Assembly (NCBI GenBank): GCA_946479705.1
Contig: CAMLHI010000016.1
Span: 1-17,793, forward strand
Reading direction: 5' to 3'
Length of the DNA stretch: 17,793 nt
From: an uncultured Oxalobacteraceae bacterium
GTDB taxonomy: Bacteria > Pseudomonadota > Gammaproteobacteria > Burkholderiales > Burkholderiaceae
Made by a program: the position numbers and the translations under genes. The notes under the pieces are model-generated. The model saw only the letters and a list, made by a program, of their open reading frames with translations. It did no database searches and had not been told where the DNA came from. Below, piece after piece: positions 7,830-16,324 of this stretch (position 1 is its first letter; each line of letters starts with the position of its first letter).

Positions 7830-8617
7830 GCCTGCACCTTGCGCGGCTTGTGCGGCGCGCGCGCGAAGGCCAGGTCGTACCAGGCGTTCGGGAGGATGCG
7901 CAGCAGTTTGGCGACCACCCCCATTTGCCATGGGATGACGCGGTAGCTGTCGCCGGCTTCAATCGCGCGCAGGGCCTTGCGCGCGAAGCGTTCTGCCGGC
8001 ATCAGGAAGGGCATGGGGTAGGGGTTCTTGCTGGTCATCGGCGTGTCGATATAGCCGGGGGCGAGGGTCACCACGCGGATGCCGTAGGGTTTCATCTCCA
8101 GCCGCAGCGATTCGCAGTAGCAGCGCACCGCCGCCTTGGACGCGCTATAGGCGCCGGCGCCGGGCAGCCCGCGCACCCCGGCCACGCTGGCGATGCCGAC
8201 CAGCCGGCGCGGACCGTCCTGGCCTTTCATCGCGCCGATGAAGGGCGCGAAGGTGGCGTAGGTGGCATTCAGGTTGGTCGAGAGGATGGCGTCGAACACG
8301 GCCTGGTCTTCGGGATGCTCGGTCAGGGTGCCGTGCGAAATGCCGGCGTTGGCGATGACGATGTCGGCGCCGCCGTGGCGGGCGATGAAGTCGGCCGCGG
8401 CGGCGGACAGCGCCGCGTGATCGGTGACGTCGAGTGCGTAGATGATGTGGCGTTCGGGATGCGGCAGCCCTGCAGCCAGGTCGGCCAGCACTTCATGGCG
8501 GCGTGCCACCAGCCCGAGCGCCGCGCCCTGGGCCGCGTAGGCGCGCGCCAGCGCCGCGCCGATGCCGGACGAGGCGCCAGTGATAAACACGCGGGTCATC
8601 AAGGGCGCTTCGCGCAT
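7826..8617 (-). CDS. Short-chain dehydrogenase/reductase (classical SDR)
   Basis: NAD(P)-dependent oxidoreductase of 263 residues with a Rossmann fold. Visible motifs: the glycine-rich cofactor loop TGASSGIG (13-20), N90-A-G, the structural N115, and the catalytic S144 with Y157-S-A-S-K161. The substrate cannot be told from sequence. After about residue 185 the protein follows a pattern (PGYIDTPMTSKNPYPMPFLMPAERFA) seen in membrane-associated SDRs of unknown substrate, and the C-terminus is hydrophobic then basic. The ATG at 8617 follows the dsbA stop by 1 nt; an ATG at 8599 (starting MTRVFITG) would place the Rossmann strand at the very N-terminus and is an equally credible start. The 3' end overlaps birA by 4 nt. 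It lies in the argS operon, but no functional link to its neighbours is evident. Confidence 0.92.
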   Translation of the reverse strand: MREAPLMTRVFITGASSGIGAALARAYAAQGAALGLVARRHEVLADLAAGLPHPERHIIYALDVTDHAALSAAAADFIARHGGADIVIANAGISHGTLTEHPEDQAVFDAILSTNLNATYATFAPFIGAMKGQDGPRRLVGIASVAGVRGLPGAGAYSASKAAVRCYCESLRLEMKPYGIRVVTLAPGYIDTPMTSKNPYPMPFLMPAERFARKALRAIEAGDSYRVIPWQMGVVAKLLRILPNAWYDLAFARAPHKPRKVQA

Positions 8618-8618
8618 C

Positions 8619-9290
8619 TTATTTTTGTTCCGCCTTCGCCTTGGCGACCAGGAAGTCGAGCACGGTCAGCACGGCTTGCTGCTGTTCGGCTTCGCTGGCG
8701 CCCTTGCTGCCCTGGCCCGCCAGATAGGGCGAGGTCAGGTAGTGGCCACCGACAGCCAGGGTCGGCCAGCTGTCGATCCTGTAGGCTTCCATCAAGGACT
8801 GGGCGCGGCGCACGTGCGCCGAGACGCTGAACGAGCGGTAGACGTCGATGAACTTGGCGCGGTCGATGCCGGCCTTGCCGGCCCAGTCGAACACCAGCTC
8901 GTCGGTGTTCAGGCGCAGGCGCTGCGGACCGTGCATGGCGGCGAATACCTGCTCGTGGTACTGCGGCAGCAGGCCCATGGCATCGAGCGTGAAGAACAGG
9001 CGCTGCTGCGGACCGACGCTCGGTCCACCTGGCACGTGCACGCGCTTGAAGACGATCTTGTCGCTATTCTTCTTGACCCAGCCAGCCAGCATCGGTTCGA
9101 AGGCGTTGCAATGCGGGCAGTAGTAGGCGAAGAACTCGGTGACTTCGACCTTCTTGCCGGCGTCGGTGTTCTGGATCTCGGGCAGGGTCAGGTATTCGAC
9201 GCCATCCTGCGGACTGGCGGGAGATGCCACGGCCGCGGCGGTGAAGGCGCACAGGACCAGTGCGCTGAAGCAGGCAAGCAGTTTTCGCAT
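8619..9290 (-). CDS. dsbA: DsbA-type thiol:disulfide interchange protein
   Basis: Periplasmic oxidase that introduces disulfide bonds into exported proteins and is re-oxidised by DsbB. The 223-residue precursor has a signal peptide (basic MRK, hydrophobic 4-20, likely cleavage near residues 22-23, AVA-SP). The thioredoxin-fold active site is FFAYYCPHC, with C58-P-H-C61, the classic DsbA dipeptide. The presumed cis-proline is P176 in RIDSWPTLAVGGHY; a tryptophan precedes it where I would expect a small residue such as Val or Thr. A GGAG lies 7 nt upstream of the ATG. The gene starts 16 nt after the ftsN-like stop and ends 1 nt before the SDR start. The argS-SPOR-dsbA order is one I associate with betaproteobacteria. 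Confidence 0.95.
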   Translation of the reverse strand: MRKLLACFSALVLCAFTAAAVASPASPQDGVEYLTLPEIQNTDAGKKVEVTEFFAYYCPHCNAFEPMLAGWVKKNSDKIVFKRVHVPGGPSVGPQQRLFFTLDAMGLLPQYHEQVFAAMHGPQRLRLNTDELVFDWAGKAGIDRAKFIDVYRSFSVSAHVRRAQSLMEAYRIDSWPTLAVGGHYLTSPYLAGQGSKGASEAEQQQAVLTVLDFLVAKAKAEQK

Positions 9291-9306
9291 TCGGACTCCG
9301 TCGGGT

Positions 9307-9981
9307 TTATTTTTGGTTGCGCACGATCGCCACGTCGATGCCGCTGCCCTGCAGCTTGGCGCGCGCCTTGTTCATGGCTTCGGCCTGCGGGTAGGGGCCG
9401 ATGCGCACGCGGTGCAGCACGCCGGCGTCGGTGGTGCGGTCGGTGATGGCCGCTTCGAAGCCCAGCAGGGCCAGCTTGGCGCGGGTGTTCTCGGCGTCGG
9501 CCATTTCGCGGAAGGCGCCGGCCTGCAGGTAGTAGATGACCTTGTCCTCGACGTCGGCCGCGGGCGCTGCGGCAGCGGCCGGCGTGACCGGCGGCGCGGC
9601 GACCGGCGCGGCGGCAACCGGCGCCGGCTTGGGCGCCTCGGCCGGCTTCATCGCGGCGATGGCCGCGCCGAGCGGATCGGCTTCGGCCTGCCTGGCTTTT
9701 TCGGCTTCGGCAGCCTGGCGCTCGGCGATCTGCTTGTTGGCGGCGCGCGCGGCATCCTTGTTGGCGTACATCGGCTTGTTCGGATCGGCGACCTGGCCGG
9801 CGGTCGGCTCGGTCATCTTGCCGGCCTTGCCCTTGTCGGTGAAGGGCGAATTGCCCTTGGTGATCACCAGGGCCACGACGACGGCGATCGCCAGCCCGAC
9901 GATCAGGCCGATGATGATGCCGGTGAGGGTATTGCCGCGCTGGCGGCGCACGCACGCGTTGGACGAAACCATGGAGGACAT
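9307..9981 (-). CDS. ftsN: FtsN-like cell-division protein with SPOR domain
   Basis: Bitopic membrane protein of 224 residues: short cytoplasmic tail with a basic RRQRG, one membrane segment (about 20-40, TGIIIGLIVGLAIAVVVALVI), a charged Ala/Lys/Glu-rich helical stretch (about 75-105), an Ala/Pro linker (112-143), and a C-terminal SPOR domain (about 147-222, VIYYLQAGAFREMADAENTRAKL). This is the FtsN plan: the periplasmic part activates septal synthesis and SPOR binds denuded glycan. The position between argS and dsbA also suits the betaproteobacterial ftsN locus. The start overlaps the argS stop as TGATG; an ATG three codons later (9972) is an alternative, and neither has a strong ribosome site, so re-initiation after argS is likely. 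Some annotations would call it only a SPOR-domain protein. Confidence 0.9.
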   Translation of the reverse strand: MSSMVSSNACVRRQRGNTLTGIIIGLIVGLAIAVVVALVITKGNSPFTDKGKAGKMTEPTAGQVADPNKPMYANKDAARAANKQIAERQAAEAEKARQAEADPLGAAIAAMKPAEAPKPAPVAAAPVAAPPVTPAAAAAPAADVEDKVIYYLQAGAFREMADAENTRAKLALLGFEAAITDRTTDAGVLHRVRIGPYPQAEAMNKARAKLQGSGIDVAIVRNQK

Positions 9982-11687
9982 CACATCTGGTTGGGCGCGG
10001 AGACGCCGATCAGGGCCAGGCCGTTGCGCAGCACCTGGCGCGTGGCGACCATCAGCGCGATGCGCGCCAGCTTGAGCTGTTCGTCGTCGACCAGCACGCG
10101 TTCGGCGAAGTAGAAGCTGTGCAGGGCGGCGGCCAGTTCGCGCAGGTAGAAGGCGATCTGGTGCGGGCCGAGTTCGGCCTGGGCGCGCGCCAGCGCTTCC
10201 GGGTAGGCCGACAGGGTTGCCAGCAGGTGCATTTCGCTCGGCGCGGTCAGCGGCGCCAGGTCCACCGCAGCGAGCGAGGCTTCCGCGCCGGTCCACTGGG
10301 CCAGCATGCGGCAGATGCGGGCGTGCGCGTACTGCACGTAGTAGACCGGGTTTTCGTCCGAGGTCTTGAGGGCGACGTCGACGTCGAACACGAATTCGGT
10401 ATCGGCCTTGCGCGAGATGAGGAAGAAGCGCACGGCGTCGCGTCCGCGCACGGTGTCGCCGCCGCCGGACCAGTCGATCAGGTCGCGCACGGTGACGTAG
10501 GAGCCGGCGCGCTTGGAGATCTTGACCTCTTCGCCGTCCTTCATCACGGTGACCATCTTGTGCAGCACGTAGTCGGGGTAGCCCTGCGGGATGCCCTGTT
10601 CGACCGCCTGCAGACCGGCGCGCACGCGCGCGATGGTGCCGTGGTGATCGCTGCCCTGCACGTTGATGGCCTGGCTGAAGCCGCGCTGCCACTTGACGAT
10701 GTGGTAGGCGACGTCCGGCACGAAGTAGGTGTAGGTTCCGTCGGACTTGCGCATCACGCGGTCCTTGTCGTCGCCGTAGTCGGTGGTGCGCAGCCACAGC
10801 GCGCCTTCCTGCTCGTAGGTCTTGCCGTGCGCGATCAGGGTCTGGACGGCCTGGTCGACCTTGCCGTCGGCGTACAGCGAGGACTCGAGATAGTAATTGT
10901 CGAACCTGACGCCGAAGGCTTGCAGGTCGATGTCCTGCTCGTTGCGCAAATAGGTGACGGCGAAGGCGCGGATCGATTCGATGTCGTCGACATTGCCGCT
11001 GGCGGTGGCCGGCTGGCCATCGCTGGCCGAGACGGTCTTGCCGGCCAGGTAGTCGGCGGCGATGTCGGCGATGTAGTCGCCGTTGTAGGCCGATTCGGGC
11101 CAGGCGGCGTCGCCGGGCTTGAGGCCCTTGGCGCGCGCCTGCACGGAATTGGCCAGGGTGGCGATCTGCACGCCGGCGTCGTTGTAGTAGAACTCGCGGG
11201 TGACCTGGTAGCCCTGGGCGTCGAACAGGGCCGAGAGGGCGTCGCCCAGCGCGGCCTGGCGGCCGTGGCCGACGTGCAGCGGACCGGTCGGATTGGCCGA
11301 GACGAATTCGATGATGACCTGCTTGCCAACGCCGGTGCTGCCGCGGCCGAAGCGTGCGCCCTCGGCCAGCACGGCCTTGACCACGGCCTGCTTGGCGCTG
11401 GCGGCCACGCGCAGGTTGATGAAGCCGGGGCCGGCGATCTCGGCGGCGTCGATCAGGCCCTTGGCGGCCGGATTGGCGTTGAGCGCCTCGACGATGGCCG
11501 TGGCCAGGGCGCGCGGATTGGTCTTGAGCTGCTTGGCCAGCTGCATCGCGATATTGCAGGCGATGTCGCCATGGGCCGGGTCGCGCGGACGCTCCAGGAC
11601 GATGGCGGGCAGCTCGGCCCCGGCAGCGGCGTGGGCGAGGGCATCCTGGAGCAGGGCGGCGATGTCGTGTTTCTGTGATGCGAGCAT
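9981..11687 (-). CDS. argS: Arginyl-tRNA synthetase
   Basis: Class I aminoacyl-tRNA synthetase that charges tRNA-Arg. The 568-residue protein has the ArgRS-specific N-terminal Add-1 domain (about 1-115), the HIGH signature as [11 protein letters not shown] (131-141), a SDHHGTI block (346-352), the KMSKS-equivalent K389-I-S-K-R393 followed by [10 protein letters not shown], and the C-terminal helical anticodon-binding domain that ends with IGVSAPNQM, the usual ArgRS ending. Many ArgRS enzymes lack the second lysine of KMSKS, and the variant here is common in the family. It is the first gene of the seven-gene minus-strand operon and lies downstream of a TATAAT hexamer, with about 75 nt of leader. 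No clear Shine-Dalgarno stands before the ATG. Confidence 0.98.
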   Translation of the reverse strand: MLASQKHDIAALLQDALAHAAAGAELPAIVLERPRDPAHGDIACNIAMQLAKQLKTNPRALATAIVEALNANPAAKGLIDAAEIAGPGFINLRVAASAKQAVVKAVLAEGARFGRGSTGVGKQVIIEFVSANPTGPLHVGHGRQAALGDALSALFDAQGYQVTREFYYNDAGVQIATLANSVQARAKGLKPGDAAWPESAYNGDYIADIAADYLAGKTVSASDGQPATASGNVDDIESIRAFAVTYLRNEQDIDLQAFGVRFDNYYLESSLYADGKVDQAVQTLIAHGKTYEQEGALWLRTTDYGDDKDRVMRKSDGTYTYFVPDVAYHIVKWQRGFSQAINVQGSDHHGTIARVRAGLQAVEQGIPQGYPDYVLHKMVTVMKDGEEVKISKRAGSYVTVRDLIDWSGGGDTVRGRDAVRFFLISRKADTEFVFDVDVALKTSDENPVYYVQYAHARICRMLAQWTGAEASLAAVDLAPLTAPSEMHLLATLSAYPEALARAQAELGPHQIAFYLRELAAALHSFYFAERVLVDDEQLKLARIALMVATRQVLRNGLALIGVSAPNQM

Positions 11688-11767
11688 GAGCGGTAGCGAA
11701 AAAAGAGCGCGGTAAAGAGTGTGAATGCCGGTGCGGCGCGCGCGCGGACGGCGCGCAAACTGGTCCC

Positions 11768-11773
11768 ATTATA
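11768..11773 (-). promoter_or_regulatory. Candidate -10 element of the argS operon promoter
   Basis: On the minus strand this reads TATAAT, a perfect sigma-70 -10 hexamer in a very G/C-rich setting. It lies about 80 nt upstream of the argS ATG. No good -35 hexamer is seen at 16-18 nt (nearest is GTGTTC or TGTTCC), so the promoter may rely on other contacts or an activator. Seen: the hexamer. Inferred: that it drives argS and the six genes after it. Confidence 0.5.
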
Positions 11774-11782
11774 CTGGTTTGG

Positions 11783-11822
11783 CGCCCCGCGGAACACGCT
11801 CGCGGCGCCGCGCGGCGGGGCG
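11783..11822. other. GC-rich inverted repeat in the argS-rsmB divergent gap
   Basis: CGCCCCGC (11783-11790) is exactly complementary to GCGGGGCG (11815-11822), which is followed by TTTT. The form resembles an intrinsic terminator on the plus strand, but no plus-strand gene ends here. It lies between the candidate argS and rsmB promoters, so it may insulate them or be chance in G/C-rich sequence. The rest of this roughly 220-nt gap holds only the two promoter-like hexamers. Confidence 0.3.
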
Positions 11823-11867
11823 TTTTCGCCGCAAGCGACGTTTAAGCATGGCGCATGACAGACCCGG

Positions 11868-11873
11868 TACAAT
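11868..11873 (+). promoter_or_regulatory. Candidate -10 element upstream of rsmB
   Basis: TACAAT matches five of six positions of the sigma-70 -10 consensus and lies 34 nt upstream of the rsmB ATG, which would give a short leader of about 28 nt. No convincing -35 hexamer is present at the standard distance (TTTAAG lies 21 nt away). Plausible as the start of the rsmB-DUF4390-ntrY transcript, but unproved. Confidence 0.4.
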
Positions 11874-11907
11874 TGCGCCTTCATTAAAAACCTTTCAAGA
11901 GCCGCCC

Positions 11908-13323
11908 ATGACCGCCAAGCGCCCGACGCTATCCATCAAGCCTCCCGCGTCCAGGCAGACTGCGCCGCGCGTGCGTCCGAGCTACGAGGTCAAGCCGGTG
12001 CTGCAGCCGGGCTACCGGCCCGACTTGAAGGGCGATTCGCTGGCGCTGGCCATGCTCGGGGCCGCCAACGCGGTGGCCCAGGTCAAGGGCGGCACCACGC
12101 TGCCGCAGGCGCTCGCCACCGCCTTCGGGGCGATGGAGGCCGGGCCGCAAACGCGCGGCGCGATCCAGGACATCGCCTACCGCGCCATGCGCCAGCTGGG
12201 CCGCAGCGAAGCGCTGCTGGCCTTGATGACGTCCAAGGCGCCCGAGCCGCCCATGCTGGCCGCGCTGATGCATTGCGCGCTGGCGCTGATGGATACGCCG
12301 CCCGATGCCGCGCCCTACGGGGAATTCACCGTGGTCGACCAGGCAGTGACGGCGGCCGGCGCCCATCCCGACCTGGCGCACGCCAAGGGGATGGTGAACG
12401 CGGTGCTGCGGCGTTTCGCGCGCGAGCGCGCCGAGCTGCTGGCGGCCGCGCTCAAGCAGGCGCCGGCGCAGTGGAACTATCCGCAGTGGTGGATCGATTC
12501 GGTGCGCAATGCCTATCCGGCCCAGTGGCAGGACATTCTCGCGGCCGGCAACGCGCAGCCGCCGCTGACCCTGCGCGTCAATACGCGCAAGACCAGCGTG
12601 GCCGACTACCTGCAGCTGCTGGCCGATGCCGGCCTGGGCGCGCGCCAGATCGGTCCGAGCGCAGTGCGGCTCGATAAGGCGGTCGGCGTGAGCGCCATTC
12701 CGCGCTTCGACGAAGGCTACTGCTCGGTGCAGGACGCCGCCGCCCAGCTGGCCGCGCCGCTGCTCGATGTGCGCGACGGCATGCGCGTGCTGGACGCCTG
12801 CGCGGCACCCGGCGGCAAGACCGGGCACCTGCTGGAACTGGCCGACATCGAGCTGACCGCCATCGACAGCGATCCCAAGCGCCTGGTGCGGGTCGAGGAG
12901 AACCTTGCGCGCCTGGGCTTGACGGCCACCCTCAAGGCCTTCGAGGCCCAGACCCGGGTCTGGTGGGACGGCCAGCAGTTCGACCGCATCCTGGCCGACG
13001 TGCCGTGCACGGCTTCCGGCATCGTGCGGCGCCACCCCGATATCCGCTGGCTGCGGCGCAAGGCCGACACGCTCCAACTTGCAACACTTTCCGGCAAAAT
13101 TCTCGACAACCTTTGGCAGATGCTGCGGCCCAATGGTAAATTGCTGTTCGTGACATGTTCGATCTGGCCTCAGGAATCCGAGGCCCAGGCGGCCGCATTC
13201 GCGGTGCGCCACAACGCCACCCGGCTGGAGGCACCGGGTCAGCTGCTGCCGTCGCTCGCGACCGGCGCCGCCGAACACGATCACGACGGTTTGTTCTATG
13301 CGCTGTTCCAGAAGGGCGCATAA
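11908..13323 (+). CDS. rsmB: 16S rRNA (cytosine-967-C5)-methyltransferase
   Basis: Methylates C5 of a 16S rRNA cytosine (C967 in E. coli numbering) using S-adenosylmethionine. The 471-residue protein has an unusual basic, proline-rich extension (about 1-45), a NusB-like helical RNA-binding domain (about 46-185), and a Rossmann methyltransferase domain. Key motifs are SAM-binding DACAAPGGKTGHL (296-308), motif IV DVPCTASG with C367, and motif VI TCSIWPQE with the catalytic nucleophile C417. RsmB usually has about 430 residues, so the extension accounts for the extra length. The ATG at 11908 is preceded by CAAGAG and matches the promoter position; a longer upstream reading is possible in frame but would run through the promoter. 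The DUF4390 gene follows after 44 nt. Confidence 0.95.
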   Translation: MTAKRPTLSIKPPASRQTAPRVRPSYEVKPVLQPGYRPDLKGDSLALAMLGAANAVAQVKGGTTLPQALATAFGAMEAGPQTRGAIQDIAYRAMRQLGRSEALLALMTSKAPEPPMLAALMHCALALMDTPPDAAPYGEFTVVDQAVTAAGAHPDLAHAKGMVNAVLRRFARERAELLAAALKQAPAQWNYPQWWIDSVRNAYPAQWQDILAAGNAQPPLTLRVNTRKTSVADYLQLLADAGLGARQIGPSAVRLDKAVGVSAIPRFDEGYCSVQDAAAQLAAPLLDVRDGMRVLDACAAPGGKTGHLLELADIELTAIDSDPKRLVRVEENLARLGLTATLKAFEAQTRVWWDGQQFDRILADVPCTASGIVRRHPDIRWLRRKADTLQLATLSGKILDNLWQMLRPNGKLLFVTCSIWPQESEAQAAAFAVRHNATRLEAPGQLLPSLATGAAEHDHDGLFYALFQKGA

Positions 13324-13367
13324 GGGGTCCCCGACGATGCAAACGACATAAAGGCTGTGGGCCACCT

Positions 13368-13940
13368 GTGACAAAACGATTTCTTCGACTGCTCGCCTGC
13401 CAGCTGCTGCTGGTATTTGCATGCGCACAGGCGTATGCGGCCGAGGCAATCGACATCACCCACGCCCACATCGAAGCGACCGAAGACGGCTACAGCCTGG
13501 CGGCCAATTTCGCCTTCGACCTGAGCCAGGAGCTGCAGCTGGCGGTCGAGCATACCCTGCAGCTGACCTTCAAGACCGAGATCGAACTGACCCGGCCGCG
13601 CTGGTACTGGAAGGACGAGCGCGCCGTCGTCACCAGCCAGCTGATCACCCTGTCGCTCGATGCGCTCACGCGCCAGTACGTGGTGCGGGTCAACAACGGC
13701 AACCGCTTCACCCTGCAGCAAAGCCTGCCCACGCTGGAAGACGCGCTGGTGATGATCCACCGCCAGCGCTGGCAGATCGCGCGGCGCGGCGTCCTCAAGC
13801 CGGGCGAGACCTATGACGTCACCCTGCGCATGTATATGGACCAGGGCTTTTTCTCCAAGCCGCTGCGCGTCAACGCCCTGAACAATTCGGACTGGCGGCT
13901 GGCGTCCAAAGACAAAAAATTTACCTACAAGGCGGAATAG
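13368..13940 (+). CDS. Exported DUF4390 protein
   Basis: Predicted periplasmic protein of 190 residues with a clear signal peptide: MTKRF, a hydrophobic core LLACQLLLVFACAQAYA, and cleavage likely near AYA-AE. The mature part is rich in beta-strand-like alternation (TLQLTFKTEIELTRPRWYWKDE, TLSLDALTRQYVVRVNN), in line with the DUF4390 family as I recognise it. No catalytic residues are evident and the function is unknown. It lies between rsmB and the NtrY-type kinase, 3 nt from the latter, an arrangement conserved in Burkholderiales. A role linked to the kinase's periplasmic sensing is possible but purely inferred. The GTG at 13368 is the first start that gives a proper signal peptide; the nearest purine-rich tract (AAAGG) is farther upstream than usual. 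Confidence 0.88.
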   Translation: MTKRFLRLLACQLLLVFACAQAYAAEAIDITHAHIEATEDGYSLAANFAFDLSQELQLAVEHTLQLTFKTEIELTRPRWYWKDERAVVTSQLITLSLDALTRQYVVRVNNGNRFTLQQSLPTLEDALVMIHRQRWQIARRGVLKPGETYDVTLRMYMDQGFFSKPLRVNALNNSDWRLASKDKKFTYKAE

Positions 13941-13943
13941 ACG

Positions 13944-16226
13944 GTGAAGCAGGCATTGCGTTATGCCCTCGTGCTGGGCGGTGGCGTGGCCAGTATCCTG
14001 CTGTTCCTGCTCGCTACCGCGTCCGATAACACCGGCTTCCTCGAGCGCTACTATTCCTGGCTGTTGTGGGGGAACGTGGCCGTGGCGGCCGGCTTCCTGC
14101 TGCTGGTGCTGGTGGCGCTGGCGCGCCTGTATTCGAGCTTCAAGCGCAAGCAGTTCGGCTCGCGCCTGATGGCCCGGCTGGTGCTGCTGTTTTCCGCTAT
14201 CGGCATCCTGCCCGGGCTGGTGATCTTCCTGGTGTCGGTGCAGTTCGTGTCGCACTCGATCGATAGCTGGTTCAACGTGAAGATCGAGGCGGCGCTGGAA
14301 TCGGGCCTGAGCCTGGGTCACGCGGCGCTCGACCAGGCCCTGTCCGAACTGGGCTCGGTCACCGAAGTGACAGCGGCCACGCTGGCCGGACAGGATGGCG
14401 CGGAGGCCCAGCGCATACTGGCGCGGATGGTCAGGGAGCAGGACGGCGTGCAAAGCGCGGTCCTGATCGGCCCGGATGGCGCGGTGCTGGGCGCGGCCAC
14501 GGCCGGCCGGCGCGAAGACCTCAAGGACGACCTGCCGACCCCGCAGATGCTGCTGCAGGCGGTGATGCCGGGCGGGTATTCGCGGCCCGAGGGCGGGGTG
14601 GTGCGCGACCTGAAGGACATGGCCGGCACGCCCAGCAATCCACCGAACGCGCTCGACGCCGTCACCGGCCTGCGCCTGCGGGTGGTGCAGGCGGTGCCGG
14701 AACCGCCGGGCGCGCAGCCGCGCTTCCTGCAGGTGATCCAGGCGGTGCCGGTCAACCTGGCCTCCAACGCCGAAGTGCTGCGCACCGCCTACAGCGAGTA
14801 CCAGGAACGCTCGGTGTCGCGCAAGGGCTTGAACCAGATGTACCTGATTACGCTGACCCTGACCCTGCTGCTGGCGGTCTTCGGGGCGACCGCCAGCGCC
14901 TTCGTCATCGCCGGCAACCTGGCCAAGCCGCTGCTGGTGCTGGCCGAAGGCACGCGCGCGGTGGCCGAGGGCGACCTGTCGCCGCGCCCGATCGTGGCCA
15001 CTTCGGACGAGCTGGGCACCCTGACGCAGTCCTTCAACACCATGACCGGCCAGCTGTTCGAGGCGCGTAGCGCGGTCGAGCGCAACCGCGCCGCGCTGCA
15101 AAGCGCCAAGGCCCACCTGGAGTCGGTACTGGAGAATATGTCGGCCGGGGTGATCGTGCTCGATGCCGAATTCAACGTGGTCAATTCGAACGAGGCGGTC
15201 GAGCGCATCCTCGGGCAGGACGCGGGCGGCTATGTGGGCGGCGCCCTGTCCAGCATCGAAGGGCTGGAAGCCTTCGCCGCTGCCGTCACGCGGGCCTTTT
15301 CGGCGCAAAGCGCGCAGTCGGCCGCCGGTGCGCGCCAGCGCGCCCACTGGCAGCAGCAGATCGAACTGCCGCGCCGGCCCGGCGAGGAACACGATATCGT
15401 GCTGCTGGCGCGCGGCTCGCGCCTGCCGGTGGGCGCCGGCAGCGGCTTTATCGTGGTGTTCGACGATATCTCCGACGTGATTTCGGCGCAGCGCTCGATC
15501 GCCTGGGGCGAGGTGGCGCGCCGCCTGGCCCATGAAATCAAGAACCCGCTCACGCCGATCCAGCTGTCGGCCGAACGCCTGCAGATGAAGCTCGAGAACC
15601 GGCTGGGACCGCAGGATGCCGAACTGCTCAACCGCAGCACCACCACCATCGTCAACCAGGTCGACGCCATGAAGCGCATGGTGGACGACTTCCGCGACTA
15701 TGCCAAGGCGCCGCCGGCGGTGCTGGAACGGCTCGACCTGAATGCCCTGCTGGGCGAGATCCTCAACCTCTACCTGGCCGGCGACGACAGCGACATCATC
15801 CACGCGCGCCTGGCGCCCGGCCTGCCGGCGGTGATGGGCGACACCACCCAGCTGCGCCAGGTGATCCACAACCTGCTGCAAAATGCCCAGGATGCGATGA
15901 ACGAGCGCGGGCCCGACGCGGAACCGGCGCGCATCGACGTGATCACCGAGGCGATCCACTACCGCGGCGCCGATGGCCGCAAGGGCATTGCGGTGCGCCT
16001 AGAAATTGCCGACAACGGACCCGGATTTGCGCCTAAAATCCTGTCGCGCGCCTTCGAGCCCTACGTCACCTCGAAGGTGCGCGGCACCGGGCTGGGACTG
16101 CCGATGGTGAAGAAAATTATCGATGAGCACGGGGGCCGGATCGACATCCAGAACCGGACCGACGGAACAGGCGCGGCAGTCTCGATTTTGCTGTTAAAGT
16201 TAGCGCCTGACAGTGTTCTGGCCTAA
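13944..16226 (+). CDS. ntrY: NtrY-type sensor histidine kinase
   Basis: Membrane sensor kinase of 760 residues. Three N-terminal membrane helices (about 5-25, 33-57, 68-95) are followed by a periplasmic domain (about 96-297), a fourth helix (about 299-325), a HAMP domain (about 326-380), a PAS domain (about 390-500) and the kinase core. The phospho-acceptor is H530 in ARRLAHEIKNPLTP; the N box has N647 in HNLLQNAQDAM; the ATP-lid motifs are D690-N-G-P-G and G714-T-G-L-G-L. The layout matches NtrY, whose family is linked to nitrogen metabolism in alphaproteobacteria and to redox or envelope control elsewhere; the signal here is unknown. The GTG start follows the DUF4390 stop by 3 nt with a GGCGGA tract upstream. 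The cognate regulator starts 98 nt downstream. Confidence 0.93.
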   Translation: MKQALRYALVLGGGVASILLFLLATASDNTGFLERYYSWLLWGNVAVAAGFLLLVLVALARLYSSFKRKQFGSRLMARLVLLFSAIGILPGLVIFLVSVQFVSHSIDSWFNVKIEAALESGLSLGHAALDQALSELGSVTEVTAATLAGQDGAEAQRILARMVREQDGVQSAVLIGPDGAVLGAATAGRREDLKDDLPTPQMLLQAVMPGGYSRPEGGVVRDLKDMAGTPSNPPNALDAVTGLRLRVVQAVPEPPGAQPRFLQVIQAVPVNLASNAEVLRTAYSEYQERSVSRKGLNQMYLITLTLTLLLAVFGATASAFVIAGNLAKPLLVLAEGTRAVAEGDLSPRPIVATSDELGTLTQSFNTMTGQLFEARSAVERNRAALQSAKAHLESVLENMSAGVIVLDAEFNVVNSNEAVERILGQDAGGYVGGALSSIEGLEAFAAAVTRAFSAQSAQSAAGARQRAHWQQQIELPRRPGEEHDIVLLARGSRLPVGAGSGFIVVFDDISDVISAQRSIAWGEVARRLAHEIKNPLTPIQLSAERLQMKLENRLGPQDAELLNRSTTTIVNQVDAMKRMVDDFRDYAKAPPAVLERLDLNALLGEILNLYLAGDDSDIIHARLAPGLPAVMGDTTQLRQVIHNLLQNAQDAMNERGPDAEPARIDVITEAIHYRGADGRKGIAVRLEIADNGPGFAPKILSRAFEPYVTSKVRGTGLGLPMVKKIIDEHGGRIDIQNRTDGTGAAVSILLLKLAPDSVLA

Positions 16227-16241
16227 CGCCCGAAACACGCA

Positions 16242-16247
16242 TAGAAT
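16242..16247 (+). promoter_or_regulatory. Possible internal -10 element before the response regulator
   Basis: TAGAAT matches five of six positions of the sigma-70 -10 consensus in the 98-nt gap between ntrY and the regulator. The -35 region (around TGGCCT) is poor. The gap is unusually wide for this otherwise tight operon, so a separate promoter for the regulator and the small gene after it is plausible but weakly supported. Confidence 0.3.
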
Positions 16248-16324
16248 CATGGCTGTAGACAGGGCTGAGATCGAAGCCGACATCAATGCTCAATCGGCGG
16301 GCCAAACCAGGAAGGCACACACAG

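Noticed and set aside
10119..11678. A 519-codon plus-strand frame opposite argS
   Set aside because: Antisense to an unmistakable ArgRS; Gly-, Val-, Asp-rich repetitive composition typical of antisense frames.
13296..15959. An 887-codon minus-strand frame opposite DUF4390 and ntrY
   Set aside because: His-, Arg-, Gln-rich sequence with no domain; it lies antisense to clear genes and is an effect of high GC.
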